Assembly (NCBI GenBank): GCA_022495995.1 | Contig: JAFEMH010000745.1 | Location: 467,001 to 531,000, forward strand | Direction of reading: 5' to 3' | DNA length: 64,000 nt | Source: Adenophora triphylla var. japonica | Lineage: Eukaryota > Streptophyta > Magnoliopsida > Asterales > Campanulaceae | Part shown: in pieces, positions 56,601 through 64,000 of the stretch | Numbering within the stretch: position 1 is the first letter of the stretch | Layout of the letters: every line of letters begins with the position of its first letter | Notes under the pieces: generated by a model | Told to the model about the DNA's origin: nothing | Database searches by the model: none | The model's input: the letters and a program-made list of their open reading frames with translations, nothing else | Program-made: the position numbers and the translations under genes

Positions 56601-59600
56601 ATCCCAAGAAATATCTTCATTTGACTTGTTCTTAGAGACTTAAGAGTTAAACATCTCTGCAGAACAACCTACATATCTGTTGAACTCATTTAACATATGG
56701 AGCCATATGCTATGTTAAAGAGGGCATTGAAATTGTTTGATAGAAGTATGTTAAGGACTATAACAAACAATTCTTACTGTTTCTCCCTGTCCGTTATTTA
56801 TGTCCCCTGTCATCTCAACAGTTAATTATTTGTCTGTGTTTCATCCTTGTCCAACGTGTCATTTCTGTAGAACTGCCTGGGAATCCAGGCTTCTGGAAGA
56901 ATTGAGGTTCACTTATTAATATAGATAATTTCTGTAGATACTTGAGCTATGGATTTTCTAAAGATATTGCATGGGGAAAATAACTTGGTTACATGTATTG
57001 AATTTGGGGATCTAAGTATTTGCTTTCTTTTTCAATCTTGCAGATAAACAGAAAAATGGAATTTGTATTTGCTAGTCACAGCTTTGATGTTTGGGAAAGC
57101 TGGACATTTGAAGGTTCGTTGGAGGAGGGCAGACTGGTTAATTGTAGAAACCCATCGGTAAGTTCTTCCCTAAGTCCCCTTTACTCCATTCCACTCGTTT
57201 GCTGTTCAGTGTAAAGCTGACTTTTTTTTTTAAATTTCGATGCTATGGGTGCAAGTAAGAAGTTACTCCCTCTATCCCAAAATGAATGACCTAAAAATTT
57301 TCAAATTTGCTCTTGATCAAGAGCAAAATTGAATTATTTTTGCTAATTCATTTTGGGACAGGGAGTAATATTTTAGTTTTTCTTGTGTACGAAAGAGCAG
57401 ATGTAGGTTCTCGTGAGGGTGATGAGACATAGAATGATTGTGATCTTTTTTCGTTTACGGTTCCGCTGGTCCGGCTGTTCATATGACTACCTACTACCTT
57501 CAATAGATTCATGAAAGCAAACCTTCTCCCAGACACGCTCACAATTACACTAGAAAAAGCAAATTAAAGGGAAAGACTCCTAAATACAACCAACTAGCAT
57601 CATTAGTTTTTCTTTGCATAAAGAACTATAGGACTGCTCTATGCTGTGATGCATAAATAATACGAGGGTGTGAATTATCTCCATGAGGTAAACCGGAAAA
57701 CCAAGTCATGTTATAAATATAAATGTTACTTGTCAATTTGATAGGTCTGAAGGGTTGATTGTGATATTGTCAGGTCTCGTGGTTTGCTTAATGTGTGTGT
57801 GTGCTTGTGGTGATGTTATTGTTCCTGCAGATTAGAAACTACAGTCTGTTGTAAGAAATGCTTAGTGTAGTAATCCCTTCGTCCCAAAATACTTGCAGTT
57901 CTAGGATAGATTTTTGTCCCAAAATACTTGCAGTTCTAGGATAGATTTTTGTCCCAAAATACTTGCAGTTTTACGTATTTCCATAAACTTTGACACACTT
58001 TGCCTAAACTACCCTTATTTATGATCAAGTAGTTGTCATTGTAAAAGCATTTAATTGCCTAGGTACTTGACATATTTAAAGGGTAATTCAGTCTATTTGA
58101 TGCGTATTGATTGCTTTTCTTAATGTGTGAAAAGTCCTAGAACTACAAGTATTTTGGGACGGAGGGAGTAGATGTTTTAAGGTCATAATTTCCTTCAAGA
58201 CGATGTCTGCAACATAAAATATTTCACTGCTGTTACAGTTTACCTCTATACATATGAAGAGTTGAATTTGAGAGAAATGGTCCAATTTTGAAAATCAAAC
58301 ATTTTTAAAGGAAAACTCTCAAGATTCTGTATCGACCCTTGTTTATAACAAGTCATATTGTAGATTGTAGATGATATTTGCGTGTTTTTTCTTTCTCCGT
58401 CCCCCATAATGTTTCATTTTTTATGTTTGAAAGTCAACCTAAAATAATGGCAAATCATCTTTAATTATGATACTTTATGTGATAATATTTCAGTAATTGA
58501 ATAAGTTTTAAGAATCAATAGCACATTTAAGAATTTCGTTGAGAACAAATGAAATTGTAAGTATATGGTTTTTAGTGCAGTTTAAGTTGATCAAGTAGAA
58601 TCAAAGCGGGAATATTATTTTGTTGGAGGATTTTTTTTTTTTTTTGACATAGTTACGGGTCTACTTAGATAATCATTAGTGTACTTGCTCACTTATGAAA
58701 ACAACCTACTACCTCTCGGCTCTCTCTGAGGTGGCAGATTGAGGGCTGTCATTAGGAGTACCCTTATTACATAACACCTGAAATGTTAGAAAATACTCCG
58801 CTCCAAACTAATCTTCCCATTTTTTTGTCGTTACAACGAAGGAACTTTGAGCTATAATTTTAGGTTGATTTAATTATACAAATGAAAATCTAAAACTTGT
58901 TATTCAAACACCATCAACAATACTATCAATAACAAGTTTTAAATTTTCGTTAGAATAATTAAATCAATCTAAAATTATTGCTCTAAGTTGATTCGTAGCA
59001 ACGGCAAAAAAGTGGGAAGATCATTTTGGGACAAAGGGAGTATACTAATCATTTCCTAGTTCAATACTTGAAAAACTTCTTACATCCGTTTTCAGTAAAT
59101 TGCCGTTTACAACCATTTTGAATGAATCTTCCAATCCACTGGTGAAGCTACCTATAGGTTAATGGGGGCAATTGCCCCTCTTTGACTAGAAGAAAAATCG
59201 TGTCACTAGTGTAAATATTTTTACTAATTTGGAGTTCTAGTGCAATTTATTGAACCCTCGTTTTGTCTAGAGAATAAAATGCACTAATATTTTTGAGGCA
59301 TTTATAAAAAACTACTTTAGAAAGATGGAAATTATAAAAAAAAATACATAAGGTCGAAATTACAAAAAAAAAAAAAAAAAAAAAAAAAATTGCTTTTTTT
59401 TTTATCAGTTTTGGTCAAACAACTGATAATTTCAGTTATCACTTGTTTACAACTGATAACTGTAATTATCAATTGTTTGAAGCACAAATTACTCTTCAAG
59501 CAACTGATAATTTCAGTTATCAGTTGTAAACAACTGATAACTGAAATTATCACTTTTTGAACAACTGATATCTGAAATTATCAGTTGTTTGACCAAAACT

Positions 59601-59945
59601 GATAAAAAAAAAAAAGTTTTTTGTACAAAAAGAAAAAAAAAGAGTAGTTTTTTGTAAATTTCAATCTTACATGTTTTTTTTTTTTGTTTTGTAAATGCCA
59701 TCTTTTTGAGTGAGTTTTTTTGTAATAAACCCAATATTTTCCCCTTTTATTGATTTTCCGTTTCAAAAATTTATTGGCTCCGCCATGGTTCCAATTGACA
59801 ACTTTTGATGAATAACTTGCTCTCTCATTCTCATGCAAACGCTCGTCTTCATAATGATTGTTATCTGCAGGCGGTTCTTGATGTACGTGTCGAAATTCTT
59901 GCTATTGTAGGAGAGGAGGATGGGATTACTCGTTGGCTTGGTTAG
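50698..59945 (+). CDS. AN: ANGUSTIFOLIA, plant CtBP/BARS-family protein, complete
   Basis: Seven coding exons join in frame: 50698-51264, 54015-54186, 54287-54417, 55457-56254, 56355-56402, 57044-57157 and 59871-59945, giving 634 residues, about the length of Arabidopsis AN (636 aa from memory). Every intron is GT-AG. The protein starts MSHRNNTAPPPLPLVVTLNC and has LxCxE-like LNCIE (18-22). The CtBP/2-hydroxyacid-dehydrogenase-like domain follows (LPRAAQRRLRP, TRSLAFKMSVLYF, MDTLNDLLAASD, GALDGAEGPQW-like GCALDGAEGPQW). Where dehydrogenases have a catalytic PH.A, it reads LPRSADYS (about 300-307), as in AN proteins, so enzyme activity is not expected. An acidic stretch (EEEESE), an NLS-like KKAKKRH (about 418-424) and the plant-specific tail (DPAAQFLVVF, FVFASHSFDVWESW, AVLDVRVEILAIVG) follow. 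AN controls polar cell expansion, leaf width and trichome branching. Introns 1 and 6 are about 2.7 kb and hold MITEs. Confidence 0.97.
52552..52831. mobile_element. Stowaway-like MITE in AN intron 1
   Basis: Ends CTCCCTACGTCCCAAACTAAATG and CATTTATTCAATGACAGAGGGAG are imperfect inverted repeats. TA follows the right end; the left flank is CA. The centre holds an unusual GC-rich palindromic patch (CCCCCGCTTGGCGGGG, about 52711-52727). Confidence 0.7.
53745..53965. mobile_element. Stowaway MITE in AN intron 1
   Basis: Ends CTCTCTCTGTCCCTAAATGA and TCATTTTAGAACGGAGGGAG, with TA on both sides (53743-53744, 53966-53967). 221 bp. Confidence 0.85.
57266..57365. mobile_element. 100-bp Stowaway MITE in AN intron 6
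   Basis: Ends CTCCCTCTATCCCAAAATGA and TCATTTTGGGACAGGGAG, with TA on both sides. The interior is itself largely palindromic (TTTGCTCTTGATCAAGAGCAAA). Confidence 0.9.
57873..58168. mobile_element. Stowaway MITE with triplicated left terminus, AN intron 6
   Basis: The right end TTTTGGGACGGAGGGAG is followed by TA. The left side holds three tandem copies of GTCCCAAAATACTTGCAGTT-type sequence, the first two ending CTAGGATAGATTTTT, against a single complementary AACTACAAGTATTTTGGGAC on the right. Confidence 0.8.
58796..59040. mobile_element. Stowaway-like MITE in AN intron 6
   Basis: Ends CTCCGCTCCAAACTAATCTT and AAGATCATTTTGGGACAAAGGGAG, with TA on both sides (58794-58795, 59041-59042). Inner arms TTTTAGGTTGATTTAATTAT and AATTAAATCAATCTAAAATT also pair. 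Related to 32203-32450. Confidence 0.85.
59401..59606. repeat. foldback repeat in AN intron 6
   Basis: Outer arms of 20 bp are perfectly complementary (59401-59420 and 59587-59606). Between them are several AACTGATAATTTCAGTTATCAGTT-type units that pair with each other. Flanking T-runs and A-runs extend the symmetry (59390 and 59610). The wider flank (59150-59190 GGGGGCAATTGCCCC; 59777 GGCTCCGCCA) suggests a larger transposon-derived unit. Confidence 0.85.
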
Positions 59946-61336
59946 CTTTAAAGACCATTAAAGAGCACGTCTTCCATATAGTTGAGCTTATGCATTGTTT
60001 TGACTTGAAGTTTGTATTATTATTTTACCAGAGCATGTTTTATGTAAAGCGTTCCATATATACACACGCAAATTGGGAGGTTTCTATGGGTCCTCGTGAA
60101 AGCAATGTATTCTTATTTATGGGAATGCTTATGTTTGTTCTCATTCTCATTCTTTTGGTATTGATTAAATTTTGTTTGTAGTTTCTAATTAATATTTGTA
60201 TGCCATCAATATGGTTTCACAAAGTGTAGTGTTGATTGAATCCATGAATGCGACTATTGCTTGTTTCGTTGTGCCGCTCATAATATTTGATGGATGTATG
60301 AAATTGCCAAATGTGGCATATTGAATGGACCCCATTAAGCGTCTCTCTCTCATAATATCCAAGTACTTGGATGATTTTGTATTCTTACAGCATTGTGAGT
60401 CGGCTGCAGAACAACAATAGCACACAAGAAAACATGAACCAGGGAAAGCGGACCTGTGCAATCGGTCCAATTGGTAGTCCAACTTTTATAATATAGTAAG
60501 CACACAAGAAAACATGAATATAAACATTATTCATAACTATTTTTAAAATTTTCATGAAGATATATAATTTATCATTAAAAATTCAAAATACAACATTATT
60601 TGGGGATAGAGTTTTTGGGACGGGGTGAAGGAAGTAATTTTAGAGTAAAGTTTTTCATACCCATACTGCACCAATATTTCTCTTGCTATGACGCTTGGAA
60701 CCAAAAGAACATATAAAACACCACAACGAAAGTGCAGCTTGCCGAAAAATAGAACCAACCAGGATAATTTCTGAGGTACAGCGGTAAATTAAGGCCAAAA
60801 AATCTTTGAGTTTACAAAGTCTGGACTCTTTCAAGTTTGATCTCCACCTTCCCTTCTACCAAGGAACCTATGTCAGAGCTCAATTACTTTAGGAGCCAAA
60901 CCTGATTAGCCCAAGCCTGACATCAGTTCATCACTATAATAATTTACCCCATTGCAAATATTTTGTATTTCTGAAAGTTTAGCCGAGGTCAAGCTGGACT
61001 ACTTTGCATGGAGGTCCTGAACTCCCAGCAAGCCGAGCTCAAGTTGGTTCCGTTTATTATAGACCCTGGCAATCAACCATCAATCAAATACAACAAATAA
61101 ACAAGCTCTTAGCACTTTTTTTTTTTCTTTCCTTTCAAATGGTTTCTATTTTAATGAAGAAACACAAGAATGATAACAAAGTCCTAATTGCAGATCAAAT
61201 CTCTGCAATATTACACCATCCCCCGGGAACCTACAACTCAAACTCAATCCTCATGTGATGAGTTCAGACCTCTAAACAAAAAAACTGTCTCTCTTTAACT
61301 TAATGTACACCATAACTGCTTGCCATTACCAATTAA
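59946..61336. other. intergenic DNA between the two convergent genes
   Basis: Holds the 3' flanks of AN and of the CBE1-like gene. No further coding or RNA gene was recognised. Confidence 0.6.
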
Positions 61337-64000
61337 CTATCTGTAACGAAAACTCATGTCTAGCTCATGACCTTGGCTTTGACCTACACCAAAAGGATGG
61401 ACCTGCTTTGATTTTGCTCTGAGTTCCATTTCCATTAGCCTTTGAAATGCCTCTGGGTGATTGCTTCCACCACCAGCATCAGGAGCTTAAAGATACAACA
61501 AACAAATGCAGCTTTAGTATGGGAATATGATATTGGGCAATGCTAGGGGCACAAACATGGGCACAACATGAGGTGGCGATATTTTATTGGTTGCTTCGAT
61601 TGTGGACCCACCACACTAATTAAAATAACCAATGAAATCATGACACCTCATTATTGTGTCCAACTTTTCGTGACCAGATTTTGTGCCCCTATATTAAGGA
61701 GATAACAAAATTATCATTTGGCCTTCATATGGACATTTACTCACTCGAGTAAACAGAAAAGATAAAGCTTACACATGTATAACTAACTAAAGAAAAATGC
61801 TACATGCACAGATAATTACAGAAAACTGAAAGCACTGAAATCAACACTTAACTACGATTTTTATTTTCTTTTGGCAACAGTAGCATTGCTTGTAAATAGA
61901 AGAGTGGCATGCAGAATGCGCCAACTACCATCAAATTTGTGTAGCATGTGCTACTTTCAAATCAATCATCAAGTTTCCAAATCTCACCCACTCTGTAACA
62001 ACTACTAGTAACAGTGAACCTTCACTTTTGCCAAAGTATTAGTGTCCACACAACATGAGCGTTGGTGTGGGTATGAGCGTGGTTATTTTAGACAAGATTT
62101 GGTGTAAGATCTTAGAATTTTGGAGGATTCGACACTTGTATCAGTACACATATCCGTTCCTCGTAGCCAAGTCCAGGTAACATAGCTCACCCATTTCAAT
62201 TCTGATTGGTAGTTTGTTTGGAAAAGGAGGGAGACTGGAGATGGAATCAAAAGCATGTCAATGGCAAGGTATACAGGTAATTCGTTAATAACCCAAAAAG
62301 AAAAAGAAAATGCTATAACTAACGCGCCACTAGCCCATGATATAAATTATATGCTGACTTCTAATACTAGTATATACATGGATGAACTGCAAGACAGGAC
62401 AGTTTAGGTCCTGTGCCAGGAATTTAATTAGTGTTGCCCTGTTTAGTTGTTTAATAAGACCAAAGTCTTAAATTATAAGATGCTTTAGAAAATTAAATGA
62501 CGAGAGGGCTACCCAATCTCAGGAACTGGAATATTAGAATTCAATTAGTCTGGTTGACATTTTAAGCTGTCAAGCTTTCCGATCAATAACAGAGGTAAAA
62601 GAAGTAGATGCTACAATTTCCAGTACAGCTTGTAATTCAAGAAATGAAATTTTTACCCTCCATTCCATGTTAAAATTCCAATACTTGCCGATGCTTCACT
62701 TGATAGTCCAGTTTCAAAGTTACATCCATAATCGGTCAATTAAACTCTCCACAAACGATATAAGTATCTTGTATTGGTTCAAAACTTAAATAACTATGAA
62801 CAGCTTCGAAGAGATATATAAATTCCTCAACTTTTGGACTTTTTAACCATGGATTCTTTGAACGCAACACGGGGACTTTCTAACCATATGGGGAAGATTC
62901 AACTAGTTGGGATATCACGCACTAGCTAATTGAAAGGGATTCTCAGGTCATCAAAATAAAATATTTAAACATATGGACAGAGGAAGAATAAAGCAGAGGT
63001 GAGGGTTACCAGGCATTGGCATCCCTGTGTGGCCAATGTTGGGCTGGCGATGACTAAAAGGGAATCCTTGCAATGTATCAGGCTCCTGCATGAAATTTGT
63101 TGCCTGATGGTTGAGATGTGGAGGTAGCGATGAACCCCTTGGAAAGTCACGTAATAGGTGAGGCGGGGGAGAATTGCCAGACATTTGTATCTGCTGTAAC
63201 ATGTGTTGATGAGGGGGGATATCAAACCCTGTTACCCTTGAGTCAGGGTGATGGAAAGAAGGATGAAGCATATTCCTAGGGAACTGATGACCGGGAGGAG
63301 TATCATGTTGACCAACATGCTCAGGAAATCTCATTTGGGAAATAATATGACCAGGATGGGGATCAGAGGGATGGAACAAAATCCTTCGATGATGACTCAT
63401 CTGTGGGCCGGGAATATGTGGGGGTGAGGGTTGGGCGTGAAGATTTTGGTATTGTCTTTCAGGCTCCATCAGATCGAAAGGCCCCCGACCAAAAGGATGA
63501 CCTTCTCGATCATCTCTAAAACCAGATTTAAGAGCTGCCAATTTCTCCCCTATGTCAGTTGACCCGTTAGAGGATAAAAATTGGCCTGTACTTGAATTTC
63601 CAAACATTGACTTGTGGGGGTTCATAGGATCCGCACGTGTAATCAAGCTCTCCTCTTCAGGCAAGTGGATTTCAACTGCCCCATCAAAACCAGTGTGCCT
63701 AGGCACTACATCAGTTTGCAACTGTAATGAGTCTGCTTCTATCCGGGAATCATCAAATTGTAACCAATTTTGTATTTTATCAGATTTAGTTGGCTGTTTC
63801 TGATTAGATGCCAAAACATTGTTTTCATGAATTCTCCTATCCTGCGCAACAACATCTACTATGGAAGAAAAAGGACCATCATTAGATATTCCATGTGGCT
63901 CGATAACGTCATTTCTAGTCGATGCAGAGGATCCCCTTTGAGCAGCAACTGGAGCTTCAACTGACTGCAGCTCCTTCATAAAAGCAGTACCAAAAAGTGT
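61337..64000 (-). CDS. CBE1-like (plant eIF4E-binding-like) protein, C-terminal part, partial
   Basis: Two exons on the minus strand. A long exon from beyond 64000 to 63010 reads GTAFMKELQSVEAPVAAQRG ... KIQNWLQFDD ... EKLAALKSGFRDDREG ... FPFSHRQPNIGHTGMPMP. The last exon, 61485-61337, reads APDAGGGSNHPEAFQRLMEM, ELRAKSKQVHPFG, HELDMSFRYR and a stop. The splice G|GTAACC ... TTTAAG|CT keeps frame by completing one Ala codon. The protein is Pro/His/Met-rich and of low complexity. The ending NHPEAFQRLMEMEL matches, from memory, the plant family of Arabidopsis CONSERVED BINDING OF EIF4E 1, a cap-complex-associated protein. The N-terminal eIF4E-binding part lies outside the window. Confidence 0.75.
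61544..61691. mobile_element. 148-bp MITE in the CBE1-like intron
   Basis: Perfect 12-bp terminal inverted repeats TAGGGGCACAAA / TTTGTGCCCCTA. Inner parts (AGGTGGCG / TGACACCT) are partly complementary. If the outer TA belongs to the target, it would have a TA duplication. Superfamily not decided. Confidence 0.75.

Noticed and set aside
60189..60482. Short minus-strand ORF between the two genes
   Set aside because: No domain or conservation cue; probably 3'-flanking DNA.
62965..63225. Second minus-strand ORF within the CBE1-like exon
   Set aside because: Shadow frame of the long Pro/His-rich exon.

Overview
The window is nuclear DNA of a flowering plant, most likely a eudicot. Evidence: a complete intron-bearing ANGUSTIFOLIA-type gene, the 3' end of a plant eIF4E-binding-like gene, exon fragments of other plant genes, and dense nested plant transposons. 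The species cannot be named from the sequence.

Layout. (1) 1-15.3 kb, GC-richer than the rest: a badly broken minus-strand Ty3/gypsy element of Tat/Ogre type (gag, protease, RT, RNase H and integrase read right to left), followed by an LTR-like module. (2) 15.3-17.3 kb: a second related LTR-like module carrying paired near-palindromes. (3) 17.3-19.65 kb: a hairpin minisatellite and an AT-rich repeat array. (4) 19.7-23.2 kb: exon fragments of at least three and probably four unrelated genes (TRAP-beta, PEX5, an unnamed gene, a Ca2+-ATPase). (5) 23.5-24.9 kb: a non-autonomous hAT-like element with 8-bp target duplications. (6) 26.36-31.30 kb: a nearly intact but frameshifted Ty1/copia element, minus strand, followed by a TRIM. 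(7) 33.3-33.8 kb: an endogenous caulimovirid (pararetrovirus) movement-protein fragment beside an AT microsatellite, cut by a CACTA end. (8) 34.34-39.72 kb: a CACTA-type element carrying KH-domain and KDO8P-synthase exons and, nested in it, a second hAT-like element. (9) 40.39-47.27 kb: an Athila-like LTR element with gag-protease but no RT or integrase. (10) 47.3-50.4 kb: AT microsatellites, MITEs and two short Helitron-like elements. (11) 50.4-64.0 kb: the genic end, with ANGUSTIFOLIA on the plus strand (seven exons, open from start to stop) and, converging on it, a CBE1-like gene on the minus strand that runs off the right edge.

Only the two genes at the right end look like functional host genes. 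Everything from 1 to about 50 kb is explained by mobile elements, their decayed parts, captured exons and simple repeats. The nesting order in 33-47 kb can be read directly: the viral fragment is cut by a CACTA end, which holds a second CACTA element, which holds an hAT-like element.
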